DNA from: Methanosarcina vacuolata Z-761
Lineage (GTDB): Archaea; Halobacteriota; Methanosarcinia; Methanosarcinales; Methanosarcinaceae
Length of the DNA: 64,000 bases
Direction of reading: 5' to 3'
Assembly: GCF_000969905.1 (NCBI RefSeq)
Contig: NZ_CP009520.1
Location: 3,162,001 to 3,226,000 of the forward strand
Shown here one piece after another: positions 53,461 through 62,854 of the stretch. Below the pieces are notes generated by a model. The model did no database searches and was not told the DNA's origin. It worked only from the letters and a program-made list of their open reading frames with translations. How positions within the stretch are numbered: the first letter of the stretch is position 1; each line of letters opens with the position of its first letter. Made by a program: the position numbers and the translations under genes.

Positions 53461-55695
53461 TTGAAAAGAATAAAACATTCCCTGCTTAAAAAAATAAAAT
53501 CTTTTCTGCTTGTGTTTATGGTTTTGATTTTGTGCCTGCCAGGCAGCCTGGGGTTTGCCGCCGGAAATACCGAAGAACCTGAAACGCTGCAAAACTTCAC
53601 ACCTTCTGCTGATTCAGTGGTTGAACCCGTAATCAAAACAGCCCCCATGAACCCCGAGTTTCTGGAAGACCAGCAGACTGACTCAATTGAAGCTTTTTCT
53701 TTTGTGGGCAATTACGGACAGCTTTCGAATACAGGGTATAAACCCTCACCTGTAGACCTGTCAGAACTTGCAAGTTCTGAAGGAAGACTTTTACTGAGAG
53801 CTTCAGGTTCAGACCTTCCGGCTGTTTATGACCTGCGCAATGAGGGAAAAGTAACATCAGTAAAGAACCAGGGAAAGGATGGAAGCTGCTGGGCTTTTTC
53901 AAGTATTGCTTCCCTTGAATCTTACCTCCTGGGAACAGAAGGAAAAAGCTATGACTTTTCCGAAAACAACATGAAAAACCTCGTCTCAAAGAACTATTCA
54001 CAGGGATTTGATCTTACTACTGATGACGGTGGCAATGCATTCATATCAACAGCATACCTTTCTCGCTGGAGCGGGCCTGTAAATGAATCTGAGGATCCTT
54101 ATGATGATTTATCTTCTTATTCACCCACAGGGCTTTCTGTACAGAAACATGTGCAAGAAGCACTTTTCCTGCCCGACAGGACAGAATCCCTGGATAACGA
54201 GGTTATCAAGAATGCAATTCTGGAGTACGGAGCTGTGTACACCACAATATACTGGAATTCCGGATATTATCAGCAAAGAAACTATGCTTATCGATACCCA
54301 GGAAGCCTGTCTGTCAATCATGCTGTAGCCATTGTGGGCTGGAATGATTCTTTTGACAGGAATTACTTTACGCAGATCCCTCCAGGAAACGGGGCTTTTA
54401 TAGTGAAAAATAGCTGGGGCGACACCTGGGGAGAGGAAGGGTACTTTTATATTTCCTACTATGACACAAAACTCGGATACAATGAAAACGCCGTGTTCAC
54501 ATCTGAAAGTCAGAACAATTATGACCACGTCTACCAGTATGATCCTCTTGGATGGACAGTATCAAAAGAATATGAAGGAAGCCTTGTTGCCTGGGGCGGC
54601 AATGTTTTCTCCTCTGAAAGGGACGAAACCCTCAAGGCCATAGGATTCTATACTACGGACCTTAATACAGCTTACGAGATATACATATATAAAAATCCTG
54701 TTTCCGGGCCTGTGAATTCTGGACAGGGGTACCTTGTACAGGAAAGCGGCAGATACTCTTTCCCAGGATACCATACACATGTGCTGAATTCGGCAGTTCC
54801 AGTACATGCCGGAGAGAGATTTTCAATAGTTATAAGATTCGCTAATCCTTCAGCTTCAGGGCCTCTTGCAGCCGAACAACCTGTAGCCCGTTACAGCAGC
54901 AAAGCCCAGGCCAATGCCGGAGAAAGTTATGTGAGCCCTAATGGAGTCACTTGGGAAGACATATCAAGCAATTCGGAAGCAAACCTCTGCATTAAAGCTT
55001 TCACAACCAGTGCGCCCCTTGAAGCTGACTTTTCTTCAAACGTCACAACAGGAATGTATCCTCTTACAGTCCAGTTCACAGACCTTTCCAGTAATGCCCT
55101 TTACTGGAAGTGGGATCTAAACGGAGATGGGAAAATCGACTCAACAGCCCGGAACCCGATATATACCTACGGGTCTTATGGGAATTATGATGTTTCTCTG
55201 ACTATCGGTAACAGTAACGGATCTGACACCGAAACTAAAATCGCTTATATAAAAGTGGTCCCCCTTTCAATCAACTCAGCCAGCCCCGTAGAGAATGTAA
55301 CAACCTACAAAGGAGAGAAACAGGAATTCAGTATCAGTACAAATTATGCCTGCGATATAAGCTGGTACCTTAACGGAGAAAGTAAAGGTTCCGAATCCAG
55401 CGTTAAGGATAGCTCATACACGGAGACCATTCGCTCTCCAGGCTTTTATAATGTCACAGCAATTGCCAGAACAGGAGACGAAAAAATTGCACGGAGCTGG
55501 AACTGGACAGTCCTCGCATGGAATCCCTGGGATAGCTCGGATTCCCGGGAAGGGGAAAATATAAGCACCGAAGAGCTGCAGGAAGCTATCCATATCTATC
55601 GCAGTGGCATACAAATCCCTGAAACCGGAGCAGAACTCACGGACGAAAGGCTTAAAGAACTGATACAGCTCTGGCGGGAAGGTTCAGGGAATTAA
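53461..55695 (+). CDS. Secreted C1 (papain-like) peptidase with lectin-like and PKD domains
   Basis: The 744-residue exported protease has a signal peptide (about 12-33, SFLLVFMVLILCLPGSLGFA), a propeptide, a C1A catalytic domain (about 115-335; Cys in GKDGSCWAFSS, His in VNHAVAIVGWND, Asn in VKNSWGDTWGEEGYFY), a beta-rich lectin-like domain (about 340-515), a PKD domain (about 520-600; YPLTVQFTDLSSNALYWKWD), an Ig-like segment (about 605-690) and a short helical C-terminus reminiscent of a dockerin half (STEELQEAIHIYRSGIQIPE). It starts at TTG 53461. Extracellular protein or S-layer turnover is likely. Confidence 0.9.
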   Translation: MKRIKHSLLKKIKSFLLVFMVLILCLPGSLGFAAGNTEEPETLQNFTPSADSVVEPVIKTAPMNPEFLEDQQTDSIEAFSFVGNYGQLSNTGYKPSPVDLSELASSEGRLLLRASGSDLPAVYDLRNEGKVTSVKNQGKDGSCWAFSSIASLESYLLGTEGKSYDFSENNMKNLVSKNYSQGFDLTTDDGGNAFISTAYLSRWSGPVNESEDPYDDLSSYSPTGLSVQKHVQEALFLPDRTESLDNEVIKNAILEYGAVYTTIYWNSGYYQQRNYAYRYPGSLSVNHAVAIVGWNDSFDRNYFTQIPPGNGAFIVKNSWGDTWGEEGYFYISYYDTKLGYNENAVFTSESQNNYDHVYQYDPLGWTVSKEYEGSLVAWGGNVFSSERDETLKAIGFYTTDLNTAYEIYIYKNPVSGPVNSGQGYLVQESGRYSFPGYHTHVLNSAVPVHAGERFSIVIRFANPSASGPLAAEQPVARYSSKAQANAGESYVSPNGVTWEDISSNSEANLCIKAFTTSAPLEADFSSNVTTGMYPLTVQFTDLSSNALYWKWDLNGDGKIDSTARNPIYTYGSYGNYDVSLTIGNSNGSDTETKIAYIKVVPLSINSASPVENVTTYKGEKQEFSISTNYACDISWYLNGESKGSESSVKDSSYTETIRSPGFYNVTAIARTGDEKIARSWNWTVLAWNPWDSSDSREGENISTEELQEAIHIYRSGIQIPETGAELTDERLKELIQLWREGSGN

Positions 55696-55714
55696 TGGTT
55701 ACCGCGATAATAAA

Positions 55715-55800
55715 TGGAAAGGAATAGAAAAAAGAAAAAAAATTAAAACCGAAAAAGAGAAGGAAAAAATTAAAACCGAAAAAGAGAAGGAAAAAAGAAA
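55715..55800. repeat. Tandem repeat after the peptidase gene
   Basis: AAAAATTAAAACCGAAAAAG with AGAAGG, two copies plus partials, just 3' of the stop. Confidence 0.75.
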
Positions 55801-55804
55801 AAAT

Positions 55805-55906
55805 GACTCTTCGTCATTCCCTGTGGATAAGACGATTTTCAATTCAAGACCGCATTGGTTTTTATGAAGACATTATGAGGATATCCACACAAAACAACGA
55901 AGAGCC
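55805..55906. repeat. 102-bp inverted-repeat element, copy C (opposite orientation)
   Basis: GACTCTTCGTCATT at the left end and AACAACGAAGAGCC at the right, with CTGTGGATAAGACGATTTTC and CAATTCAAGACCGCATTGGT inside; this is the reverse complement of the copies at 31550 and 31662. It lies 3' of the peptidase gene. Confidence 0.8.
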
Positions 55907-56475
55907 TCCTTTTATTTTGTCATATTGCACAAAATGCCTTATTTTTCAGCAATATTGAACTATAAAATTTATTTTGTAGAAAAAGTTTCTTAAAGCAATT
56001 TATAACATATTTCATGGATTTTTAGAATATGAATATTCTTAAAGAAGATTTTTGATTGTGCAATAACGCAAAAAGCTCTATTTATAGCTCCAAAACATAA
56101 TTAATAGTTATATATTTATGAAAATTGAAAAAAATAAAACTTATTAAATGTTATTTTAATATATATATGTGATATTAATTAAGCTCTTATTATTTAATTT
56201 TATATTCAGTGGAATTCCATGGTGAAATTTTAAGCCATTAAATATAATTTTTTGATTAAATAACCAATTTTAGTCCATTATTTTGCATTTAAAGCATTTT
56301 CAGCAAATTTAATAAAACATCTCTGTCATGTTTTTGAACCACAATATCGATATTGTAAGCCGGTTTTTAATTATTGTGTTATTTGTATATAAGATTAAAG
56401 ATATTTATTTTGATTATAAAATTAGCTAACTTAGCTAAATATATTCTAAAATATTGAGCAGAGATTCTTGAAAGG
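55907..56475. other. Very AT-rich intergenic region
   Basis: No gene supported. Mostly A/T runs (55970-56220) and possible TATA elements (ATATATATGTGATATTAATT near 56160). Confidence 0.4.
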
Positions 56476-57141
56476 ATGTCCGAGATAGAGCTAATCAAAG
56501 ACGAACCCTTGAAAGTTATGGATAATATGTTCGATGATATTGAGCAACAAATATTGGGAGAATATCCCGAGCTAGAGCTAATCAAAGGCAAACCAGTGAT
56601 AGTTACCGATAACATGAAGCGAGTTGCATGGTCTATCATGCCGCGTTGGCTGTTTGACGAAGTGATTCATGAGCTGTTCTCAAAGAATATCTCGGATTTC
56701 TTTTGGCCAAACCAGAATGAAATGTTCTTTACGCCTAACATGCAGGAAGGTAATAATATTCGCAAATATACATCAGTTGGTCTGGTAAGGAAAATCGGAG
56801 CCGATCGCATAGCACAGTGTTTTACACTCACATGTTGGGGTCCCGCATTTGACTTTCAGGCCATAGGAAGGATGATAGATGATATTACTGCTCTAAAACC
56901 TAAGACTGAAGAATTGGACGATAGATATGGGCGAAGCCTGCTACGAACCGTTGTCGGCGATCGATATGTAATTACCCATGCTGTAACGATAGAGCCCGCA
57001 TTTCCAACAGAGTATATCCGGCAGCTTGGCAGGCTCGGATATGACGTTCATTATATAGATTCTGAACAGGAACAGCTTGAAGCTTTGAAAACACTTGCAG
57101 AGGCTAAAAATGAGGAGGTGTTTAAAGACACCTTCAATTAA
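56476..57141 (+). CDS. Unknown cytoplasmic protein with an N-terminal duplicated motif
   Basis: The 221-residue protein has no signal peptide or TM segment, and I do not recognise a family. An N-terminal motif is doubled: IELIKDEPLKVMDNM (about 4-18) and LELIKGKPVIVTDNM (about 33-47). The rest is a mixed alpha/beta domain (RVAWSIMPRWLFDEVIHELF; YTSVGLVRKIGADRIAQCFT; LLRTVVGDRYVITHAVTIEP) with an acidic C-terminal helix. A similar repeat style occurs in nothing else in the window. It is isolated in AT-rich DNA, possibly acquired. Confidence 0.65.
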   Translation: MSEIELIKDEPLKVMDNMFDDIEQQILGEYPELELIKGKPVIVTDNMKRVAWSIMPRWLFDEVIHELFSKNISDFFWPNQNEMFFTPNMQEGNNIRKYTSVGLVRKIGADRIAQCFTLTCWGPAFDFQAIGRMIDDITALKPKTEELDDRYGRSLLRTVVGDRYVITHAVTIEPAFPTEYIRQLGRLGYDVHYIDSEQEQLEALKTLAEAKNEEVFKDTFN

Positions 57142-57192
57142 TTTTATATATTTATTCACAACCCTACTATTTTTAAAAACAACTTATTCCAG

Positions 57193-57495
57193 TTGAATAC
57201 CCCGCTAGCTTGCTGGGGGGTGAGCCAGCGCAACTTTAACTCTATATATCTCCTTGATTTGCTTGAAACAGAAAACACAAACTTGAAAAATACAATTATT
57301 GGTCACAAATATTTAGCAAAGCCTGGTATAAGATTTCTTTTTGAAGAATACCCTCAAACAAAAAAAAGCAAGGAAAAAATTAATTGTATTGGCTCGCAAG
57401 GACCTGGAGTTTTTGCAAGAACAACTGAACAATTAGTTTTAATTTTCCTATACGGAGCCTGTGCAAAATTTTATAATTATTTAAAACAATTTTAA
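57193..57495 (+). CDS. Doubtful small ORF or gene remnant
   Basis: A 100-codon frame from TTG 57193, whose first codons lie in the hairpin at 57200. The later part (IIGHKYLAKPGIRFLFEEYP; CIGSQGPGVFARTTEQLVLI) has plausible protein composition, but there is no ribosome binding site or known family. It may be the C-terminal remnant of a larger gene. Confidence 0.25.
   Translation: MNTPLACWGVSQRNFNSIYLLDLLETENTNLKNTIIGHKYLAKPGIRFLFEEYPQTKKSKEKINCIGSQGPGVFARTTEQLVLIFLYGACAKFYNYLKQF
57200..57218. repeat. CCCC/GGGG hairpin
   Basis: CCCCGCTAGCTTGCTGGGG forms a G/C-rich stem-loop in otherwise AT-rich DNA. From memory, similar CCCCGC-AGCTTGC-type hairpins are scattered through Methanosarcina genomes, often beside unknown ORFs. 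Role unknown. Confidence 0.5.
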
Positions 57496-57617
57496 AAGCA
57501 TGTAAACAATAAGTTCCAGCGTCATAACTTAATTTTGAACCCCTGTAATCGATGTTATATTTGTTATTATTTTTATATGTGTTTTATATTTAATTTATAA
57601 AAAATTTGGAAAATACC

Positions 57618-57737
57618 ATGTCTCCTACATTACTATTCAAGAGTTTCACTGAATTAGGAATCCCTGAAATATACACAACGATTTTTATTATTATCTTAAT
57701 ATATTTATTTTTTAAAAATTTAGATAATAAAAGGTAA
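57618..57737 (+). CDS. Possible 39-residue single-helix membrane protein
   Basis: ATG 57618 opens MSPTLLFKSFTELGIPEIYT, followed by a strongly hydrophobic Ile/Phe/Leu run (about 20-32) and a basic end (KNLDNKR). It has the look of a small single-span membrane protein. No clear ribosome binding site; isolated between unknown ORFs, so it could be chance in AT-rich DNA. Confidence 0.3.
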   Translation: MSPTLLFKSFTELGIPEIYTTIFIIILIYLFFKNLDNKR

Positions 57738-57945
57738 ATCGGCACAAACGTAGGAATGTATCTTTTAAAGAATCTTGAATTATAATCACATAAAAATCAC
57801 GTAGATTAAGCTTTAATAGACTGATCCTTTTTAAGTTCAAAAAGTAAATGGATTCCGTTATTGAATTGTCGGACAACCTGTTTATCTTAAGGGTAGTTCA
57901 CATGTCGGCATGTATTAGAGTGCAGGCATGTATTAGAGTGCATAT

Positions 57946-58860
57946 TCAAGTGACAAATGGAAAACCTGTTCGTCGTTTGAGCGAATAAACCTCTACCATG
58001 TGGTGCGGATGATATCTCAGCTTAGCCTCTCGAAGTCCACTGACGCCAAGATCGCTTTCCCTATTGATGTATTCCACCTCATTTGCAAGAACCGCTGCAG
58101 TTTCGGCATTGATTACCTTGTATATTCCATCATACTCCGGAAGCCCTTTCTCAAAATGGATTATCGCCGTATTACTATCGAGGCGCTCAAAAAGAGAGAT
58201 GGCACTTACCTGTAAACCGACCCTTATCAAAAGGCCTCGCAAGCGTAACTCGGTCAAGTGCTCGATCGCATAAAAGATAGCCTCTATCTCGTGGGCAAGA
58301 ATGAAATTATCTTCGCAGTTTTTGCTCTCACACCACCTCACCAGGAACTCCATTATCTCTTTTTGGTTTTCTGGGGTTATCGGCTCGACCGAGTAATGGT
58401 AATTCTTTCGAAATTTGTTAATCTGGTTGCGGATCTTGAGATATTTCTTTCCAGGAAGCTCAGCAAGGTCGTGAGCCCTGTACACATACTCAAAATGGTT
58501 CAGATCTGGAACAAAAAGAAGATCAGGATCGATTTTCTTCATCAATTTTGCAGTCTCAGGTTCAATGAGCATAAGGGGCTTATTATTGTCACCCATGTCC
58601 AGCGCCAGCCGTATTACTTCCTGCATGAGTTCAGGATCATGGGGACCTATAGGCGGGTGTAAGCGTGTCACTCCTGCGGCAGTGCATACAAGAATTACGT
58701 TCCCTCTCACATATGCATACCTGTAATGCATGAAATGGTTCCAGCAGATTATGCTCGTGAAAGTGTTGTCGCTGTGGGTTTGCGGGTAGAGTGCGTAATG
58801 GTTCTCGAAAAAAGCCCGATCTGCAAGCGTGACCGGTTTGAAATCTTTTTTATCAAGCAT
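57946..58860 (-). CDS. DUF2156 protein (phosphatidylglycerol lysyltransferase C-domain-like, GNAT fold)
   Basis: The 304-residue soluble protein has the DUF2156 layout of two GNAT-like halves: LADRAFFENHYALYPQTHSD and FTSIICWNHFMHYRYAYVRG at the start, KYLKIRNQINKFRKNYHYSV in the centre, and ISLFERLDSNTAIIHFEKGL then INRESDLGVSGLREAKLRYH at the end. Relatives transfer aminoacyl groups from aminoacyl-tRNA to lipids or other acceptors. The standalone form lacks the membrane part, so its acceptor is unknown. ATG 58860 is preferred to TTG 58869. Monocistronic. Confidence 0.85.
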   Translation of the reverse strand: MLDKKDFKPVTLADRAFFENHYALYPQTHSDNTFTSIICWNHFMHYRYAYVRGNVILVCTAAGVTRLHPPIGPHDPELMQEVIRLALDMGDNNKPLMLIEPETAKLMKKIDPDLLFVPDLNHFEYVYRAHDLAELPGKKYLKIRNQINKFRKNYHYSVEPITPENQKEIMEFLVRWCESKNCEDNFILAHEIEAIFYAIEHLTELRLRGLLIRVGLQVSAISLFERLDSNTAIIHFEKGLPEYDGIYKVINAETAAVLANEVEYINRESDLGVSGLREAKLRYHPHHMVEVYSLKRRTGFPFVT

Positions 58861-58976
58861 TTTAAACAAGACTTTTTGGCTTCATACTTATTGCTTCATA
58901 CTTATTTTTGTTGGATATATCAGGCTAGCAAAAATTACATACATTAGGAGTGGATTCAAATAAACTTAGTCTATAT

Positions 58977-59055
58977 TCTGTTTCATAAATTCAGTTTCAT
59001 AAGTTCAGTTTCATAAGTTCAGTTTCATAAGTTCAGTTTCATAAATTCTGTTTCA
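58977..59055. repeat. Tandem repeat, 14-base unit, about five copies
   Basis: AAGTTCAGTTTCAT repeated upstream of the GNAT gene. Confidence 0.9.
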
Positions 59056-59106
59056 TTAAACCTATGAAATTATCTATATCTATCGATTCAATAAAGGAAT
59101 CAAAAA

Positions 59107-59643
59107 ATGTCTGAGTGTAAAAAACTTACAAAAGAGGATATAAATCCCGCAGAGGATGGAGTAAAACCCGGGTTGAAAATCCGCGCCGCAGAAATCGAGG
59201 ATGTTCCCCTGATTCTTAAGTTCGTCAAAGGCATTGCCAGGTTTGAAAACCTTTCCCACCTGGTCACAGCGACAGAAGAATCCCTGGCAGAGGCTATGTT
59301 TGGAAAAAGACCCTATGCTGAAGTTTTCTTTGCAGAACTGGACGGGGTTCCAGCCGGGTTTACTGTCTTTTTTCACAACTTCTCTACTTTTCGAGGAAAG
59401 CCAGGGCTCTATATAGAGGATATATTTGTAAGACCCGAGTTCAGGAGAAAAGGGATTGGAAAAGCAATGTTTCTCCACTGTGTAAAGCTTGCAAAAGAAA
59501 GAAACTGCGGAAGAATGGAATGGGCAGTCCTTGACTGGAACCCTGCAAGGGAATTCTATGAATATCTTGGAGGAAGCCCTGCCGCTGGGTGGCAGATCTA
59601 CCGCATGGACGAGGAAAAATTTGAAAGCGCGCTTGAAAAATAA
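59107..59643 (+). CDS. GNAT N-acetyltransferase, diamine-acetyltransferase-like
   Basis: The 178-residue enzyme has an N-terminal 20-residue extension and then a full GNAT fold: IRAAEIEDVPLILKFVKGIA, GLYIEDIFVRPEFRRKGIGK with the acetyl-CoA pyrophosphate loop, and RMEWAVLDWNPAREFYEYLG. The LY-EDIFV and EWAVLDWN blocks are those of the spermidine/diamine and thialysine acetyltransferase group. Substrate is probably a polyamine or small amine, by similarity. Isolated gene between tandem repeats. Confidence 0.9.
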   Translation: MSECKKLTKEDINPAEDGVKPGLKIRAAEIEDVPLILKFVKGIARFENLSHLVTATEESLAEAMFGKRPYAEVFFAELDGVPAGFTVFFHNFSTFRGKPGLYIEDIFVRPEFRRKGIGKAMFLHCVKLAKERNCGRMEWAVLDWNPAREFYEYLGGSPAAGWQIYRMDEEKFESALEK

Positions 59644-59729
59644 ATTTGAGGTAAAAATTCTCAACAGGACTAAAATCTGCTTTCAGATCACGGTTTTTTC
59701 ATTGGGACCAGGGCTTTACGTTGTAGCCG

Positions 59730-59830
59730 GGTCTTTAGGTTGAACTAAGTTTTTTAGGTTGAACTAAATTTTTAGGTTGAATTAGGTTTTTAGGTTGAAT
59801 TAAATTTTGGAGTTGGATCTAGATCTTCAT
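59730..59830. repeat. Tandem repeat, ~17-base unit
   Basis: TTTTTAGGTTGAACTAAGTT with variants, four to five copies, between the GNAT and DUF3303 genes. Confidence 0.8.
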
Positions 59831-59845
59831 GACCGATCTAAGTTT

Positions 59846-60256
59846 TCATGTTATATCTTCCTGTTGAACAAAAGAATGGTGTTCAAGGCGTTCAATTCTC
59901 TTTTCAAGGTTATCTATTTGCTGAAAAAGTTCTTTTGAAACTTTTCCACCCTCTTCCTGCTCAGCGCCTGGACCATTTCCTCCGGTTTTCTCGGCAAGTT
60001 TTTGGGCAAGCTGCATAAACTTATCCAGTTTCATAACTGGAAACGTTTCGAATTTGCACAGCCCTATGAAAGGAAACACGGAAGCAGCGTATGTTTTTTC
60101 GTCTTCAGTTTCATAAATTATAAACGTGCGATAGCCAGTAAGGTCAGTCCACTCGTCGATTACTTTTATGCCCTTCGGGTATTCATAATTCGCATAGAAT
60201 TCCGCAACTTTCAGGGAGTCTTTAGGCTCCCAGGTTATTATATCCATGAGTAACAT
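59846..60256 (-). CDS. DUF3303-like small protein with coiled-coil tail
   Basis: The 136-residue cytoplasmic protein has a small ferredoxin-like alpha/beta domain (MDIITWEPKDSLKVAEFYAN; GIKVIDEWTDLTGYRTFIIY) of the DUF3303 type, a Gly/Glu linker and a C-terminal coiled coil (LFQQIDNLEKRIERLEHHSF). Function unknown. ATG 60256 has GAGG very close; ATG 60247 is spaced better from the same site, so the start may be three codons later. Confidence 0.75.
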   Translation of the reverse strand: MLLMDIITWEPKDSLKVAEFYANYEYPKGIKVIDEWTDLTGYRTFIIYETEDEKTYAASVFPFIGLCKFETFPVMKLDKFMQLAQKLAEKTGGNGPGAEQEEGGKVSKELFQQIDNLEKRIERLEHHSFVQQEDIT

Positions 60257-60577
60257 TTCCTCATACCCCTAATATCAAAACGTGGTTTGAATCCCATTTA
60301 ATAGGAATCCTGTTCTACTAAATTCGAATCGACTTCAAAAATACATCTGGTAAAGTTAAGTATTGTTTCTCTTCAGATGGGCATATACTTTTAGGAATAA
60401 ATGTTCAGCAAAACAGATCCGAAAAAGGCTTTTTATTTGTTAGCTACAGCTCAAGCTGTCTCGAGTTAAAATATTAAGAAATTTTACAATCTTGTGCCTG
60501 AATTGAACCTTAATAGAGCCTGAACAGAATTTTAAGAAATGAAAATCTAAAAAACACCGTGTTTTCTGGATAACGAT

Positions 60578-60853
60578 TTACTTTCTTAAAATCTGAACAT
60601 AATTTTCGATATACACATCTTTAGGTACTGATCTAATTGCAATGTACAAAAGCACAGGGACGACTATCATATCATCAAGATAACCAATTACAGGTATGAA
60701 ATCCGGTATTAAATCTATTGGTGATAAAGCATAGCCTATGGCAATCCATAATAGTATTTTTGCAGTTTTGGGAGTTCGAGGATCTACATATATAAGTTTA
60801 CATAGTTCTATGTACTTTTTTGCATTATTCTTTATTTCTTTTAGTTTCAACAT
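60578..60853 (-). CDS. YkvA-family (DUF1232) small membrane protein
   Basis: The 91-residue protein has the DUF1232 hallmark LSPIDLIPDFIPVIGYLDD between two hydrophobic segments (ILLWIAIGYA; MIVVPVLLYIAIRSV). The family is widespread and of unknown role, with probable membrane association through a re-entrant hairpin. Isolated gene; 3' end at a short tract near 60578. Confidence 0.9.
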   Translation of the reverse strand: MLKLKEIKNNAKKYIELCKLIYVDPRTPKTAKILLWIAIGYALSPIDLIPDFIPVIGYLDDMIVVPVLLYIAIRSVPKDVYIENYVQILRK

Positions 60854-61543
60854 AACTAATATAAATACAGAACTGATTGTTTATAAATAATTATCTGTAT
60901 TATTTAATATGTATATTCAGTAGTCTGTAAAAACAATACTCTGATCAGCGAATATTGAATAAAAGCGAACAAGTCTAACCTTACGAGTATTTTAAAAGAG
61001 GACTCTACAACTTCGAAGCAGGTGCATTCTATGGCACACTCTTTTTTTGGGATTCAGGAGTGTAAGGAATCTTCGTTTAGGAATGTAAGGAATCTTCGTC
61101 TAAGTGAGTTACTATAGTAATATTTTTATATTATTTTAAACTGACCTTATAGATAAGAAAGTACAACTTTCGGAGACGAAATTCAGATAAATAGTTAGTT
61201 TAAAAATAAATGAGAGCGTCGTAAAAGCAACGACCATTTTCCATACAAGATTAATAATCTCGAGGAAAATGCCTCCAAAAATTGAAGAGATTGTTGGAAG
61301 GAATAAATTTTACACTGAAATTTTTTTGATGGCTAACCATTAGCTACTTTTACGACTCTATTACTCGATTTTAGTTTAAATGCGCAATTTCTCAAATTTT
61401 ATTGGGTAACTACTATGTGACTACTATGTCAAGATTAGGCGACTGCTAGGGGACTGCTAGGTGAACAATCTTAAATTCATAAATGAATTATACGCTAAAA
61501 CCAGGCAGCACACAGCTTTTTACACCCGGAAAAAGTGATTGTA
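60854..61543. other. Intergenic region with small repeats and an inverted repeat
   Basis: No gene supported. GGAATCTTCGTTTAGGAATGTAAGGAATCTTCGTCTAAG (61067 onward, given here as two halves of one direct repeat) and paired GACTACTATG/GACTGCTAGG units (61420-61460) are present. GTCGTAAAAG (61217) and CTTTTACGAC (61347) form an inverted repeat about 130 bases apart. Confidence 0.45.
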
Positions 61544-62713
61544 TCAAGCACTTTCTATGGCTGTTACAGGGTCAAGCTTTGCAGCTTTCCTTGCAGGGTA
61601 AATACCTGAGATTATGTTGATTATGAAAGCGAAGAAAGCAGCATATACGAAGTTGAGAGGTTCGACTTCAAGAGGAAGTGTCTGGAGCCCGAAATACATC
61701 TCCTGAGGGACTGCGATTTTATAACTCTGTAGAGTAATGGTTGCAATATAACCCAGAATAGTACCCAAAACCAGCCCAATAGCTCCAAGAATTACAGACT
61801 GGAAAAGAAAGACAATCATTATACTTTTTTGAGAGGCTCCCATAGCTTTTAAGATGCCTATTTCTCTGGTTCGCTGGGCAACAATGGTGATAAGTGTGTT
61901 TGCAATCCCGAACCCTGCAATCCCGTAAATAAGGACGTAAAAAACGTTTACGAAAACCTTCTGAGTGTTTAGAAGATTAAGGATTTCTGCATTTGCTTCT
62001 ATCCAGCTTACTGCGTTAAGCTCGGTTTCCCTTTCAATTGAGCCCGCTATGATGTCGGCCTGGTATGGGTCTGCGACCCTGATCCCTATTGTACTTACAA
62101 CACCGGGTTCATTGAAAAAATCCTGCACCGAGTCCAGCCTTGAATAGGCCGTTACTTCATCTGCCTCAGTTCCTGTATGTATCAGACCTATAACCTTGAA
62201 AGAAGTTGTTTTTGAGCCCGGAAACACTGCATCTACCCGGTCCCCAGGCTGAACTCCAAGATTTTCCGCAAGCTTATCACCAAGTATTATTCCGTGCCTT
62301 GTATGAGTCAGCGATAGAAAGCTCCCTTCTACTATGTCCCTGCTTACTCGCATAACCTTATCTTCAGCCTCAGGTTCAACCCCCTGAAGTGAAATACCTT
62401 CTGCATTATCCTTATATTCCAGAGCTGCCTGACCCAGATATTTTGGAGAAACCGCTATAACTCCTTCTTTTTCAAAAATCAGGGCCGAATTGTATTTGTA
62501 AAGATGAATGAACCCGTCTTTTTCATCCTGAGGATTGATAACAATATGGGGACTGTTCTCAGTGCTGGACTTTATAAGCTCTCCTTGAAAGCCTGAAAGC
62601 ATTGCCATCATCACAGTAATTACGGCTACGGCAAGGGCAACTGCAAGTATGGCAAAAAAAGTTTGCCTTCTTCTGGAAAAAACTTGCCTTAATGCGATTT
62701 TCAATTCATACAT
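61544..62713 (-). CDS. MacB/FtsX-type ABC transporter permease
   Basis: The 389-residue membrane protein has an N-terminal TM helix (FFAILAVALAVAVITVMMAM), a large extracytoplasmic domain (about 45-235) and three C-terminal TM helices (VLIYGIAGFGIANTLITIVA; IVFLFQSVILGAIGLVLG; FFAFIINIISGIYPARKAA) ending in the family's KLDPVTAIE. These permeases work as dimers with an ATPase of the LolD/MacB type in lipoprotein or peptide export, not in flux of small solutes. ATG 62713 is set by AGGAG nine bases upstream. It follows a second permease on the same strand, perhaps a heterodimer; the ATPase is not in the window. Confidence 0.92.
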   Translation of the reverse strand: MYELKIALRQVFSRRRQTFFAILAVALAVAVITVMMAMLSGFQGELIKSSTENSPHIVINPQDEKDGFIHLYKYNSALIFEKEGVIAVSPKYLGQAALEYKDNAEGISLQGVEPEAEDKVMRVSRDIVEGSFLSLTHTRHGIILGDKLAENLGVQPGDRVDAVFPGSKTTSFKVIGLIHTGTEADEVTAYSRLDSVQDFFNEPGVVSTIGIRVADPYQADIIAGSIERETELNAVSWIEANAEILNLLNTQKVFVNVFYVLIYGIAGFGIANTLITIVAQRTREIGILKAMGASQKSIMIVFLFQSVILGAIGLVLGTILGYIATITLQSYKIAVPQEMYFGLQTLPLEVEPLNFVYAAFFAFIINIISGIYPARKAAKLDPVTAIESA

Positions 62714-62854
62714 ATGAATTAGCTCCTGGAGATGATACATCTTAGGGTTCTTGGTCAGCAGGGAATCTCATAATTTCCAGAATATCCAATCTGTTAAAAT
62801 AATTTATAACATAATTTAATCTGAACAAGACAGGGAATAATCTGAAATCTGTAT

